A DNA stretch of 64,000 nucleotides from Coffea arabica (GCF_036785885.1 NC_092329.1:6696001-6760000), one strand, 5' to 3'; positions 49,501 to 63,200 are shown, counted from the stretch's first letter. Notes: generated from the sequence alone by a model not told the origin. Numbers and translations: made by a program.

Positions 49501-50900
49501 GGACTGAAGGAATGCGTTAGTAGTTATTGCATTGAATTATTTAGGCACGCCGACCAATTAAGGTGGTGATTGGAGTTGAATCTCCTATTTGATAATATCT
49601 CTGGAAGAGAATTAATGTCTTAGATTTTCTGTTTCTAAATTGCACCGGTCAAAGTGGATATGTGTGAGATAAAAGGTGGACGTCTTTAGGGTTTTAAAGC
49701 TAATTTTCTGGCGAACAGAGATAATCAAATAAGCAACGTTACATAGCAAACATCTAACTGTCACCATTATTTTATTGCTAGTTCTCAAAATTAATTAAGC
49801 AAAGAAGAAAAAGATAACGGACGATGATCATTTGAAAAGATAACAGTCTTTTCAAAAAAAAAAATGAATACTCAAAATCTTAATTTGCTATCTTATTTAT
49901 ACTAAATTGATGTGGTTTTGAACATATAGGCAAGTGGTTCATCCTAACTTAATGGCCTTTATGTTGTCTAATCTAAAATTATGTTAAAAACTTAAGACAA
50001 TCTCTTTATGCACTACATTAAATAGACCACTTTCTGTTTTCCAATTTAAATAAATTTCCAATGGGATAAAAGTACCAAACTTCAAACCAAAACCAATTTT
50101 ATGATTCCACTATTTGTATCTGTGTTCTTCATTAGTCCCCCCAACCAACAAAAAAAGGGAAAGAATTTTTTTGTTGGAACTGTTAGATTTGCAGAGTCAT
50201 CTTTGTGCTTAAAATAACGAGTCTCGACACACTCCAAAAGGGTTGTCCAATCCAAACATATTGGAACATTAGGTTTGATATTCCATATTGGAAATACATA
50301 GTAGTACAATATTTGAATTTCCGCAAAATAAAAATAATAAAATTGGATTGATAACAGAAAATTTTTGCTTTGCATGCCCCTTGCGTAAGGATGATACCGA
50401 TATTGAGAAATGGTCCACTGTGGACCCTTCCACAAGAAAGTACGGCTGAGGATTTGAATTACCTAAGCACAAATTCTATAATAATATTGCTATGTTTGGA
50501 TAGCAAATTTTTTCAAAATTTTTTTTCCTTTGTATCATAAATACATTTTTTAATTTATATTTTTATATTCCCAATCACCATTTTATCTCACATACATCAC
50601 ATCAAAAAAAATTGTTACAGTAATTATTCTACTCTATCTTTGAAGTAAATTGGAATAATTATCTCACATGCACTTTGAATTAAATTCAATTCTAGAAATC
50701 CATGTCCACTTTGAATTAAATTGAATTATCTCATGTCCACTTATATTTGGTCGGTGCAACTTTGTCAAGTGTTTGATTTTCGAGAAGTCAAAGTTAAAAT
50801 TTGACAAAAAAATGAAGTCAAAGTTGAAAAAATCCAACAGAAAATTAGGAGTTGATTCTTTTTTTTTTTCTTTTGATAAACAATAATTTTCACTTTCATA
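46590..50900. repeat. Noncoding block of copy A with an internal tandem duplication
   Basis: The stretch from 46798 to about 47885 is repeated from 47886, in both cases starting TTAGCATTTGTAC and running through CAAGAACGAGAG-like, TTTGATTCTCA and ACTGATTTTAGGTAG phrases. Copy B has a single version (59906 onward), so there are three related copies. Inside lie MITE-like pieces with AGGTGTTTGG or AAACACCC ends (about 48688-48985). No gene is found. Confidence 0.7.
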
Positions 50901-51261
50901 AACTTCGCTAATTCCAATTCCTTTCCCAAGGAATTCTTGTAGTTCCAAAAGGATCTATGCATGTACGTAGTCAATAATCCGACTCAGTATATAAAAAATT
51001 ACAAGGCTAATTATCAAGTTTAAATCTTTTTTTTAATTTTTTTTTAAATTTAGGATCTCTAAACCTTGAGACCTCAATTATAGCCACTAACAAACCAAAC
51101 CTGAAAAAATTGCAGATCTTACCCAAAAAAAATACATCAACTAATGCCATTACAAATTGACTTATACCACCAACAAATAAAATACAATGTTGTCTCTCTC
51201 ACCTTTTTACACGTTTTCTGGCAAATTTTGTTTCTTCACTTATTTTATATGATTTAAGAAG
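50901..51261. other. Junction between duplication copies A and B
   Basis: AT-rich and low in complexity (T tract at 51027-51047). It does not align with either copy as far as I can see and would contain the join. No gene is seen. Confidence 0.4.
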
Positions 51262-52143
51262 GTGAGTGGGCAACAACCTCTTTCTTTGTGGAAGAGATTA
51301 GGGAGAAATCAATGGGGCCCTGTGATAAATTGAGATGGCAAGTGAAATTCGGGGAATATTAATGTGGGGTTCGAAACTTTTTTAATATTGTGTTCTGACT
51401 CCTAGGGTGTTAAAAAATTATTAATTTACCTAGAAATGTTTCATAGTCTATAAATGTTGTTCTAAAGTTTGGTATTATTTTTCGAATAAGTCCATCAATT
51501 TAACTTTAAACTTGTAAATATGCATTGAATTATATAAATTGCTATCTGATTGTTCTAATTTCTTTTTATTTTCTTATTAAATAGCTTTGAAACATCAAAC
51601 ATGTATGAATATACCGTTATTGGTATTAACATGCTTTTAGTTATTTTACATAGCAATTTAGTTTTAAAAGAATTTTTACTAATGACATCATATTGATTTT
51701 ATCCTCAATCCATCCTCATCGTGATTGGTACCTATGAGTATAACGTCTATATGTCAACCACCGTTTTGGAGTTATAATTTTTATGCGAGAGTTGAGTCCT
51801 TTTGGACTAAATCTAAACTTATCAAACATGTAAGTGAAGTTATAAACCATCAATTTAAGAATAACTTGTATATATTATTGTAATTACATATCATTAATAC
51901 GTAATTATGATGTATTTATGATGTTATCAATATCCACCTTGACACTCGATCTAACTGGTGGAATCCATTGATCCTTAACTCGACTAAGTCGCTACTCGGT
52001 CTTGAGTTTCAAAACATAGATCCATGCATTTGCAATTGCTTGCGTTTGGAGTGCTATTCATCTTCAAAATCTGATATATTGCTGCAAGCAACAGGCATGA
52101 AACAAATCTAATGATTAACTGACATGATGCTTTATTATTTCAG

Positions 52144-52362
52144 GAATCTTTGGTCAAATCAGATTAACCAGTTACCAAGACTGTTTCTGGGGTTGCATTG
52201 ACAGCCATTTTTTTGATAGTATTTGCTATCAAGGACGCCCCGCTAGAATGGGCAAGGACGGTGAACTTTCTGGTGGTCTGGATCCTTGCCTCTGTGGCTA
52301 TTGTGTTCACCCGCGCGCATGAGGAAGGGAACCGCAGTTTTCTGGAAAAACGTGCAGATGAA
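52144..52362 (+). pseudogene. Broken duplicate of exon 2 of the membrane-protein gene
   Basis: Aligns with 33516-33731, including the acceptor TTTCAG just before it. A 9 bp insertion brings an in-frame TAA right after the first few codons (about 52164). Part of the SGGRIPPW segment is lost, and small indels around 52317 change the basic tail. Readable remains are IVFAIKDAP and SVAIVFTR. No copy of exon 1 was found nearby, as expected if the duplicated block began in the intron. Confidence 0.88.
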
Positions 52363-52419
52363 TTGAAGCTTTCACGATTCAGGGCAGAATTTATTTGCGC
52401 GAAATTTTGCGAGTATTGA

Positions 52420-55400
52420 ACATGTTCATCTTTCGGCTAGTGCTAACTATCCTATGGTTCTGTTGCTTAGATTTCCTCGGCAAAAACAGAAAATCTTCCC
52501 CCTGCTACACTCTTATATATAACTAGTTTGATTTTTTCCACCGTCAAGGTTCAAATATTTGATGTGCACAATCCAATTACAAATTAGGTGAAGAAAACAA
52601 AAAGACGTCGAGATTTGGTGGATGTCACTCTTAGTTTAGGTTGCCTGCTGCCAGCAATCAGCAATGCATAGCTACAACAAAACTGGCAGTTTTCGAAAAC
52701 AAAATATAGAGAGAAAAAGGAAAAGTAAAAGAAGTGGTTCTTACTTCTTAGTCAACAGTCAACGAAAGCTTAACACTGTACTGCCCCAAATGGGGGGGAG
52801 CTCGCGGTGCACACGAGAACGATAAGAACCACTCCTGATTTTTCTCAATTATCAAATTTATACTATAATGATTTTGACTTAGGTTTTTTGGCAAATTAAA
52901 TGCTTGCATTGCATAACAGATCTTCTGTCTGTCTCACCGAGTCTTACTTTTTATTATGCTGTCATTTTTCCTTCATAAACACTATATTTTAATTCTTTTT
53001 TATTTACTTAAGTTTAAAAAACTCCTAACAAAGTAAAAAATAAAATATAACAATTTAAAAAATGATTATAATAGAGAAATAAAAATTATAGTAGAAAATT
53101 CACAAAAATTTCATTTTTCTATGAATTTTAATTTTCTATTTTTTTTGTTGAATTTCATGTATTACTTTATTAATAGTTATTGAAACTTTAAAAAATAAAA
53201 AAAATAAAAATATAATATTTACAAAAGAGAAATAGTAATATAATTAAAAATGAAGTAGAGAATGACACAAAATATCCGTTCCGCACGCACACCCTGGCTC
53301 GATTCGTCACTTTCGAGCCCAAATCTCGTCAAGTTTCTGGAAGACAATTTTTCATCTGAACATACAGGAAGGACCATGCATGGCCGTCGAGTTGCAACTT
53401 GACTTATTATAAAGCAAAAAAGCTAAGAAAGCAACATTAGATGTGTAACGCACTATGACCATATTCACAAATGATGGCTGTGGGTTTTCTAGAGGTTGAC
53501 TAATGGACACTTGATAAGAGGCCTGAATCATATTAAATTTATTGTGTGAATGTACATACTAACAATTAATATTTCATCAGATATTTATAAGTTTTTTTAT
53601 TTAATTTTATATTTTTAAAATATTAACACTTGAACTACATCTTAGATTGATTGACATTTTATTAACCCAGAATTTGTTCTTTTTGGCAAATTGATTGATT
53701 AGTATAAGCCACTCATATGAGCATTGGTGGTTTTTTATGCTACTACTTCATATACATAGTAGCATAAGAAGATTGTGATGTTTTCCAACGTCCATCCATC
53801 TGAAAGGACGAAAAGGCAACTGATTAATTAGAATTAAACAACAAAGGGCCTTTGCTCGAATGGTGTACAATTCTACAACCCTTTTCTGAAGTGTAAACAC
53901 TATTTTTGTTTGGATGGGAGTGTTTTTCAAAAACTAGTTTTCAAATACAATAAAAATTTTTAAAAAGTACTCTAAAAGATAATCTAAAAATTAGTTTAAA
54001 TTTTTTAAAAATTTTAAAAAATATCTCAAAATATATTCTAGAAACTCTTCTACTCTTAAATATCCAAAAATATTTTCTAAAAATATTCCAAAATATACTC
54101 TAAAAATTTCACTACAGGAAAATTTTTCAAAAACACCTCCAAAATATACGTTGTCTTTTCCTCGTTTCCTAGATGCATATTTTTGTTACTAGACGTTGCC
54201 GGTTAATATGCAGGGAACGAAGTTTGAGAAGCTCCACAAGCTCAGCTTTGATTGAGGTTGAGCCTCGTTTTCCTAATCAGTTGAATCAGTATGTAAACCT
54301 CCCATTTGCATGGGAGTTACTAAATAACCAGTAAATTTTTGTGTTAATAATTTTGTCGTCCATGGAAGGAAAGGGGCAAGCATACATAATTCAATATGTA
54401 CATCTTCTTATCCAATTTCCTGTCCCACCTTTCCTTATATTACTACACAAATATTCTATTTTAAATTTTTTTTTTGTTTCCTCAAGTTCCAATGACTAAT
54501 AGCAAGGTAAAAAAAACATAGTAAAACAACACTATATAATACAAAAAAAAAAAAATCCAACAGAAAATCCATAAAAATTTTCATTTTTCTTTGATTTTTT
54601 TATTACTCTAATGTCTTTAATTGTATCCTATTTTTAGTTATTGACGCTTAAGGAAACCAAAAAGGATTAAAATAGGATGTTTGTAAAGAGAAAAAGTACA
54701 ATATAATGAAAAGTGAGACAGAAGATGCATTTAATTACAAAGCTTATATTCCTAAACACATATTGTGTGGGTTTGAGTTTTATTAGTTTTATTTTTGCTA
54801 CACTAAATATGATTCGTTTCTGTGTCACAAAGTTAATGAAATAAGTACATGTCAATCCGCCTGGTTCCGGTTGAAACAAGTTCGTCTAAAATCACCCATA
54901 TGCACCTTCCTAAATGTAGAACCTATACACCCCCAACCCCAGACCAAAAAAAGAAAAAAAGAAAAAGAACACCATTAATGGTCTTGCTAAAACTTCATGC
55001 TTAAAACGCAAGACTTTAGAATGCAAATCAAAGATTGAAAACGTAAAAGATTAGACTAAACTTCTACTATTAATCAAAGGGAAATATTAGTTGCACTCCC
55101 TTTTTCTAATTCACACTTTCACCATCATTTTAATCATATAGTTTTTATTTATTAGACTACATGATAAAACAAATTATGAAAGTGCAAAAAACAAAAAATA
55201 GAGAGTAAATAACATTTCCCTTAATGAAATGAATATGCGCTCCATATAACACAGTACGCGTACTTAGTAACATAGACTGATAACTGTTTAATGGCTATAA
55301 GTAAGTTTAATTTGTAGTAAAATAAATATATTCATAAGATTAATACTTTTTTGTTTATTATTTTTTCTGGGTAGGTTCATAAGATTAATAATTCATTGCC

Positions 55401-57374
55401 TGCTTATTGCAGGCAATTCTCTCGATTGAAATCTCGCATAATTTTTATTTTTTTTCCTTCAGCAATAATTAGTGCGCCTCGCGATTGTGACATATATATT
55501 TTTTTTTGTTTATTTGATTGTCATACTCTCTATGATTACTTGTAGTTTGCAGATTGCAGCCACAAAGCGCCGCCGCAGCAATTCCTACCTTCGTCGAAGA
55601 GGAGTGAGGTGGTTGGAATGTCAACTCTCTAAGAGGCCAGAATACGGTGGAGTAACTGCAACTTTTTCTTACTTCTATTTTTTTTGGTTAGTTGAACTTG
55701 GAAAAGTCTCAGCAGCACTAGAGCAGAAAAAAATACTAGTGGGCCAATTATTTCTTCCCCAATAGGGATTTTGATGGATTTGGAGGACTTGAATGTGGAA
55801 TATGTACATAGATAATTTTAGCTGGAGTTTTTTTTTTCTTTTTTTTAGTAAGTAACGAATGTTAAATCCAGAGCCTCATATTTATAATTTTTTTCACCTT
55901 AATATCTAACCCAACCTCTCCTCTCAACAGGAAGATAATTTAGTTGGTGCATGTCCTTATCTGGGCAAAAAAAAAAAATAGATAATGGAAGTCAAACTAG
56001 GAGAAGGTCTTGGGTACAAATCACTGGTTCAACCGGATAACCATTGGTTTAACCAATAGAGTGAAATCGAATGAAAGGATAAATGCAGAATAGTAAGCAA
56101 GAAAAAGCTAGAGCGTAGTTTTGGCGAAATTGCAGTAGGGTCAATAAGACCCGTCATAAGTATAGTCATTAAAGTTTGAAGAAATTAGCGTGACAGAATG
56201 ATATTATGTATTACTGTCATTGTAATCATTCAAGATTTTACTTCCAGCAATGTACAGATTCTGATTACTGTCACTAAAGGTATTTGAATTTGACTAATTT
56301 AGTACCTCCAACCAACATACAGTGCCATATTATTTAACTTTTCAAGCAAATATTGAAAAACATCTTAGAAAGTTTCTTTGCTTAATTGCAATTTCTTTCA
56401 TGTGGTTATGAAGGTTAGGGATGGAGGTAGAAGAGCTTTTTTCTTATACGAAAGAAAAGGATCATTTCATAACGCTGTGCTTTGTCAACGATTTTATTCT
56501 CAAAAAGTGGTTTAAGTTTGATGAGGTAGAAACTAATTGAATGCTACTGGATCCTTCAAGTTTCTCATATTTGGTATAAAGAAAAAAAAATAAAAAAGCT
56601 TGTGTATTTGTAGTATTGCTAAATAACATGAGTGGAGATCTTTATACGACAAATTAGGGCCGTGGAATTTATAAGACAGAGGAAGTAGTGAAAAAAACAA
56701 AAAAAGAGAAGTGAGTTCATTCTTTCATCTTATCTATTGTTGCATGGTAGTTTTTTTTTTTCCCTTTCACCCCTCTCCACACCTTTTTCATCCTCAATTG
56801 TCAGATACAGGATTGGAATCCTGAACTTGGCATTGAAAAAACTCTAAAAACTCTCCCTTAACCATTGAATTGACCCCAGTGGTTAATGCCTTACTACTGC
56901 TATTGTAGTTTATATTACTGTTCCAAAAGATCTCTTATTCTAACTTAACCAATTTGTTTTTCTTGCATTCCAAAAAGTTACAGAAAGGTTTGATCAAGTC
57001 CCATATTAAGTAAGATAATTTCTGGTTGAGATTATTTGAAGACAACCTTAAAAGATCTTATTAATGAAGCTGGAACTTGATTTATTAGAACAATGAAAAT
57101 ATCAAAAAAGAAAAAGAAAATTTGCACTGGACCATACTCAATGAAAGAGTAATTTCGAGGAAGGTTTGCCTTGGTCCCCAAGTGATGGCTAAGTAGCCGG
57201 CAGGCTGTGTAGTTTTCTACAAGAGAAATCTGTGGGGCTTAAATTTCCGATTTCTAATCATCGTAGTGGTTATCCTTTTTCCTTTATTATTACTTTAAAC
57301 TACTATATTTGCAGCTGGATACTTGTGCAAATAATTTGGTAGATAGTATTAGAGAAAAGGACTAGTCTTGTCGA
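52420..57374. other. Noncoding spacer 3' of WRKY copy B
   Basis: Aligns in patches with 33740-42190 of copy A. The rest is AT-rich. A stretch with many TTTTTAAAA and AAATATNNTCTAAAAA phrases (about 53905-54140) looks like a MITE. The plus-strand frame at 55472-55765 starts with a hydrophobic run and then has a basic patch, but it has no family features and I do not call it a gene. Confidence 0.45.
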
Positions 57375-59108
57375 TCAAGAATATTGCGATGGTCGCAAGG
57401 TCCATCCATAGGAAATGGCCAAAGGCAATTCATCACAGTAGATAAAACAGGGGCTTTCATGGTTATGCCTGCCTTCATAGGTTGTAATCAAATAGCTTGG
57501 ATCTTCGCCATCTCTTTCTACTCTCTTCTTTACTTTGCACCCTTGAGTGGAGCACTTGTAGTAATTCCTGTGTAACCATTTATTAATCCGCTATTAGATA
57601 ATTTGTAGATCAAAAGACCAAATAATTAATTTACCACATGCATCATCCAGTACTGATGAGTTATTTAATCCCAAGAATGTTAGATGTATTGGGGAATTAC
57701 TTTCTTTTGAGTGTGTGTGTGTGTGTGACTGATGGAGAAATGCATGAATGATAATCTTAAAAAGTGTATAAACCATTCTTGATGTGCATGCATGCATGCA
57801 AGGTGGTTGAAATTCTAATTCAGGCCAAAAATCTTCTTCATCAAGAAATCAATTATATCATATGTGTACGTTGATCAGTGAAACGCTTTGATAGCAATCA
57901 CTCTGATTTTGTGATTACCATAAAAAGCAAGTCTTTTCATTATTTGTTGTGCTGTCCACAAGTATACTTGGGAGACTAGACATGTAGCTTTCCAGGAAAG
58001 TAAAGCAGCTAAGGAGCTCCACATGCTTAATTGACTAGAAAACTCTGAAAACAGTACTGAGAAAATTCATCAAATTCTAAACTAACTTCAAGAGGAGAGT
58101 GAAGTTGTAAGAACCTCCTTACCCAATCCAAAGATGGATGTAGCTATGCATTCAAACACCGCCCCTCCTCCCTCATCCCCCCCAACCACTAAGTCCCTTA
58201 CCCAAAATAAAAAAAAAACAATTATACACATAAAACAACAAAAAAAAAAGGAAAACAAAACAGGAGGAGGATAGAAGGGGTCAGCCATAATACGTAATCA
58301 GGTTGATAAGCTTAACATGTGTGATTATTATTCCTGATTAGTAGCCTCGATGATCTTGTATGGTTGGAACATGCATGCAGATTTTCATGAGCTTTGGTAA
58401 ATACTATTGTTTACCTAGGATTAGGATTACTCTTCACCGTTTTCTTCCCATACTTCCTCCACTTAAATCCATCATCCAAGATCTCAAGCTGAGTCTTCGT
58501 TCGAATAGCAATAATATTTCCTTGGTCCACCTTAGCCATCTTCGTTGCCCTCATGCATCTTGATCTATACAAATATCAAAAGAACCAATTAAATCATAAT
58601 TAAACTGAAAAAAACATAAACTACCAATAGATGTCTTGGAAGCTACAACATGAATAATTTTTCCTTCTTATTTTGTGGATTTAAAAGAAATTATACATAA
58701 CTTGTTGACTCACTCATGCATGTTGCAATTGATTGGCATGCCATCCATGCAGTTGGCCGAGCTTCCAGTAGTATTCGTCATTTCTCGAGTGAATGGAGTT
58801 GGATAAACACATGCTGTGAGGGTTGAATTGGAATCAGTATGAACATTGTTGATTAAAGGCTCTTCATGATCTGGTAAGTCAAGATAATGAAGAAGTTCAT
58901 GACTCCCTAGATGATCATTGGAGTACTTTTCAAGCAAGTAATCAGAAGAAGCATAAGAGCTTGGAACAACATTGCCATGATGAGCGCTAATGCCTTGCTC
59001 TGGTGGTGGGAGGAAAGGGGAGTTGAACATGGTGTGGTAGAAAGGAAAAGTCTTGGAATGTATTGAGTAGTTTAATTGGCTTTTGGTATGAGAAAATGGG
59101 ATCATCAT
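57375..59108 (-). CDS. WRKY transcription factor, group IIc, WRKYGKK type (copy B)
   Basis: Exons in gene order: 58714-59108, 58415-58564 and 57375-57567, giving 245 residues. Intron positions and phases match copy A. The DNA-binding domain reads [17 protein letters not shown] with the zinc finger YYKCSTQGC to GRHNH. Within the domain it differs from A at only a few places, notably Thr for Lys after GKK, Gln for Glu in the first zinc knuckle, and Gly in RDGED where A has Val. Gly is the usual residue there, so B keeps the older state. The N-terminal part is more diverged but alignable throughout. No stop or frameshift is seen, so both sisters could be active. A GT repeat lies in the 3' flank side of exon 3 at 57711-57727. 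Confidence 0.93.
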
Positions 59109-59690
59109 CTATATATATAGTAGAACAGTGAAGTTGTCATTTTCTTTAAGAGGTTTCCTAACCTACTTCCTAGCAAGATACTGTGGGCTTCTTTAGCAGT
59201 CTATGTTATGCCAGAGAGCAAGCCACTATTGCAATAACAAAAGAATCACAAATTTTACTGGTTGGCTCTAAACTATATTGAATGTCCCATTTTATCCCTT
59301 TGTAGACTCAAAATTTTTTCCAAAGGGACCCTCAACTTGTCCTATGTTTCAAATGGTTCCTCCTTACGAGTTTTGTCCGCGGAAGTGGCCACCTGATTGT
59401 CCAAATTGACTTTGTATTTTGACCTTTTTGCAATAAAGTATCATATGGCCTTATCGGATAAGGGGTAGACTGGTAACTTGAGCTACTTATTCATAATTTT
59501 CATTGCTGTTCACATTTTTATATTCTTCTTGGTTTTGCGTTTTCTTATTTTCTATTTTATCTCTCTTCTTTAGTTATTTTCTTATGGCTTTTTTTTTTAA
59601 GTCTTGTAAAACAATAAACTTATATCAAAATAAGATGCCAGTTTGTACAAGTCATCAACTTGTACTTCAAGGTACGATTACCCTACTCAC
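59109..59690. other. 5' flank of WRKY copy B
   Basis: Promoter side of the second WRKY gene, still alignable with the copy A flank for about 450 bp. No gene is seen. Confidence 0.45.
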
Positions 59691-62540
59691 CAGTAAATCA
59701 CTAAATCTCTTCATTGAGATTTGAATATCCACATTAACAAAGAAGTCTTACTGCATCATAAGTGCTCTTATGCATCATCATTTCTTTCTTTTCAGCACAT
59801 TTGTAAAACAAGAAAAAAAGATATTTATCATCAATGACTGCATTACAGCGATACGTACATTCGCATATCTGACTGTTTCGAAGCAGTAATAGATAAGTAG
59901 CAATTAGCATTTGTACCTGTTCTATGTGTTATAAATGCATGCATTCCAAACTATTAGCAAGAACGAGAGTTTAAGAGAAGTTGATAGTACTATTTTACTT
60001 AAATCGGTCCTATGGCACCTTTTTGTTGGAATTTGATCCTCAATACTGATTTTTAATTTGGTAGTTTTATGGCTTGAAGGTTTTTTACAAGCCTTCTAAT
60101 AAGCAAAGCTTGAGAGTTTCAAAAAGCCTATAAAAGTGAACGAAAAACGTGTTGTAAGAAGAATTTTCATAAAGAACATACCAAACAGATATAGTAAAGT
60201 TACCAAAGAGAAACAAATTCAAAAGATTTTTTTTTTTGTTTCTTTTGTCCTTTTGGAAATTATAGACAACCGGAGAGACCTTTCCTGCTTCTTTTACTTT
60301 TTGCAAGTCATTATTTTGGTCAATATTTTTTTCTTTTTTGCTTATTCTGGTCAACACTTATTGTAAACAAGAAAACAATAACAGGCTAGGCAAAAGACAT
60401 CTTCAAATGTTTAATCCCAAATCTTCAATCTCGTCTCAGTTGTACAAAAAGGGTGATATGATTGGCATCAAAGTTATTATCAACTTATGGTCATAGATAA
60501 GGGGGGGAAAAAGGTGTGTATGGACCGTGTGCCATTCGAGCTCATCAATTTAGACATGCATTCTTTCAACCCTGAAACAAAAATCTCTGTTCGATATTCC
60601 CACAAGTCATAGAGTCAATGTATAATTAATACATTTGAAAGTGATGCTAGAGAATTTTGATGATCAAGTCTTACATCCTTCACCACAGGAATTAAGGAGG
60701 TGTTTGGTTCTTATTTTAGAATCACAATCATAAACCTCATCAGGTGTCTTAGTTATAGTCATTTTCCCTTACATGTTTCATTAGAAAGTGTAATGGGCTT
60801 CATTCTATATGGTGTTACTTAATTTGAATCCCAAATTATAAGTGAATAATGGCAAAGAAAAATATCTAACACTTTCAGTTTTATTGAATGATTCACATGT
60901 ATACTTATCTACCAAATAATAGGTATCATAGGCATAACTCATTTTAATTCCCATTCATACACACCTCATAGCCATATACCAAACACCCCTAAGTTAGAAT
61001 CTTATATTCTTCGTATTAAATGTAATGAATAGAGATTGAAATGCTTCCCATCCTTTTGAGATGGTTATTTTTTACCCAAAGAGAAAAGTATGAGAAGATT
61101 CTTTCTTTCTTTTTTTTTTTTTTTGTGGCGTGGTATACTCGAAGATCATGTAAGAATAATTTTCAACAGACGTTTAATTCCACAGGCGCAAATTGGTCTT
61201 AGGCAACACCTTTGTCAACTCATTGGAAAACAAAAATCAAAGGATTAAGGTCTAACAATTGGAATCCTATATCAATGCATCGTGTGTGGTTATGTTGCTT
61301 TCTTCTTAGCTGTAACTTGTGAGTGACCGTATTGCAAAACTGACAATTTCAAATGTTTTCAGAGTGGGGCATTTTTAATTCATAATTCAGATTAAGGAAA
61401 AAAATGGGATCTAGGAGACTTGACTAGCAAACAGACGAGAGTCTGTGGTCTGTACCAACCAGCGGGAAGTAAGTAGAAAGTGGGGAATTTATGGTGGACA
61501 GCTCTCTGCCTTTATTCTGCTGGACATGTAGGGTTTCTAACAATCCTTGTATGGACTGAAGGGGTGGATTAGTTACTGTGGATTGGCACGCCACCGACCA
61601 AAGTGGTGATTGGAGTTGAATCTTCTATTTGACAAAGCAATCTTCTTGCAGGATACAATAGAAGAGAATTTTGGATATTTTGTTTGTAAATCGTAGCAGT
61701 TAAAGTGGATATGTATGAGATAAATGGCGAACGTTTTGGGGTTTTAAAACTAATTGTCTGGTGAACAGGGCAATTCAAGCAGATGAAACCAAATAAACAA
61801 CAACGTTACATAGGAAAGATCTAACTTTCACCACTATATTGCTAGATCTCAAAATTAATTAAGAAAAGAAAGAAGAAAAAGAAAAAGATATATAACAGAC
61901 AATGATCATCTGAAAAGAATTAAGCCTTTGAAAAAAAATATACTCCAAATCTTAATTTGCTATCTTATACTAAATTGATGTGGTTTTGATCATACAAGCA
62001 ACTGGTTCATCCTAAACATAGTTGCCTTTGTTTTATGTAACCAAAAATTATGTTAAGAACTGAGTATATTTATCAGGTTCAGATGATCTCTTTACGCACT
62101 ACAACACTTTTTTTTTTTTTGTTTTCAAATTTAACTAAATTTTGAATGGGAAAAAATACCAAACTCCCCCCCCCCTCCCCCCCAAACCCAAAAAAGGGAT
62201 AAAAGTCATCTTTGTGCGTCAGATAACTAGTCTTGACAAACTCCTAAAGTAGTTGTCCAATCCAAAAATATTGGAACATTATGTTTGAAAGTCCATATTG
62301 GAATATAATGTTTGAATGTCCTCAAAATAACTACATTACATATAAATTCCCCTGTGGTCCTTCCCCAAGAAAGTAACTTATCACAAATTCTATATATTGT
62401 TTGACGCACTTAGGAGTAAATTAATTCTAGAAATCGTGTTTGACAACTGAAATTTGATTGGCCTAAAGTGACTTTATCAAGTCTTTGATTTTCCAAATGT
62501 CAAAAGGTTAAAAAGTCTATAGAAAATCTGGTGTTTGCAA
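59691..62540. other. Noncoding tail of copy B
   Basis: Aligns with the 46590-50870 block of copy A. Includes a MITE-like piece from AATTAAGGAGGTGTTTGG (about 60690) to CAAACACCCCTAA (about 60985) that is also in copy A and so predates the duplication. A C-rich run lies at 62167-62183. No gene is supported. Confidence 0.5.
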
Positions 62541-62576
62541 TTGTAACAACAATAAGAATTTAAAAAAAAAAAAAAA

Positions 62577-62715
62577 CATGGCTAAGAATTGGTTGGCCAG
62601 GTTGAATTGCAACCAAAGTTGCCTTAACTAGATGAGAGATTTCAAAATGGATAAGAATCGGAAGGCTCTGGTTGAATTGGAACTAAAGTTACCCTAACTA
62701 GGTGAGAGATTTCAA
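62577..62715. repeat. Two diverged tandem units of about 69 bp
   Basis: Two adjacent copies both carry a GGTTGAATTG core, then AAAGTTNCC and CTAACTAGNTGAGAGATTTC. The second starts near 62647. They are about 80 percent alike by eye. No function is inferred. Confidence 0.6.
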
Positions 62716-63200
62716 ATTTTAATTAATTAAATACAATACTATTACAAACTAACACACATAGAGAGTTGTATTACCATCAGATTGATGACATATATGCAAA
62801 AATTGAATATCAAATTGAAAATTTGCATAATTATCATTCATCTAAAGGTAACAGTGTATACACTGTCAGTATATAGAAAATTAATCCAAACTGATTATGG
62901 AGGAATATCAAAATCAACAAAAGTTACTTTTTGGCTGATTATAGATTTTAGTCTTTTTTTGTCATTAAAAAATCTATAATCAAAATATAAAAGCAACCAA
63001 AAACATTAGAAAAACTGATTTTTCAAAATCAAAATCTATAATCAATCGAAATAGTTTGAATTGAGACCTGTCTGTCTTACTTCTACTGTTAGAGTCCTTG
63101 TAATCTTATCAAATTAAAAAAAAAAAAATTAAGCACGATATTGGTTTGAGAGGACAAATCAGTTAATTAGCCACGGGCGAGTTGGGCTGTGAACTCACTT
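62716..63200. other. AT-rich spacer
   Basis: No gene. GTGTATACACTGTCAGTATA at about 62854 recalls the MITE-like motif at 33430. Confidence 0.4.

Larger units (their letters stand above)
32716..50870. repeat. Copy A of a large tandem segmental duplication
   Basis: This block is collinear with 51262-62540. Matched anchors, A then B: GTGGGCAACAACCTCTTTCT (32716, 51262); membrane-protein exon 2 (33516, 52144); ACGATAAGAACCA or close to it (36580, 52821); GGACGAAAAGGCAACTGAT (37441, 53807); CACAAAGTTAATGAAAT (39402, 54826); AAAGGATCATTTCA (40794, 56457); the WRKY gene (42194-43845, 57375-59108); ATTAGCATTTGTAC (46801 and 47884, 59906). Copy A is longer owing to later insertions, listed separately. 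Borders are by eye. Confidence 0.85.
51262..62540. repeat. Copy B of the tandem segmental duplication
   Basis: Collinear partner of 32716-50870; see that entry for the matched anchors. It begins with sequence equal to the membrane-protein intron, so the duplicated block started inside that gene. It lacks most of the insertions seen in copy A, but has its own extra AT-rich 670 bp at about 51345-52018 and an unmatched stretch at about 55350-56440. Confidence 0.85.

Noticed and set aside
55472-55765. Plus-strand frame with a hydrophobic start and basic patch
   Set aside because: No counterpart is open in copy A, no family features, and T-rich composition explains the hydrophobic run.
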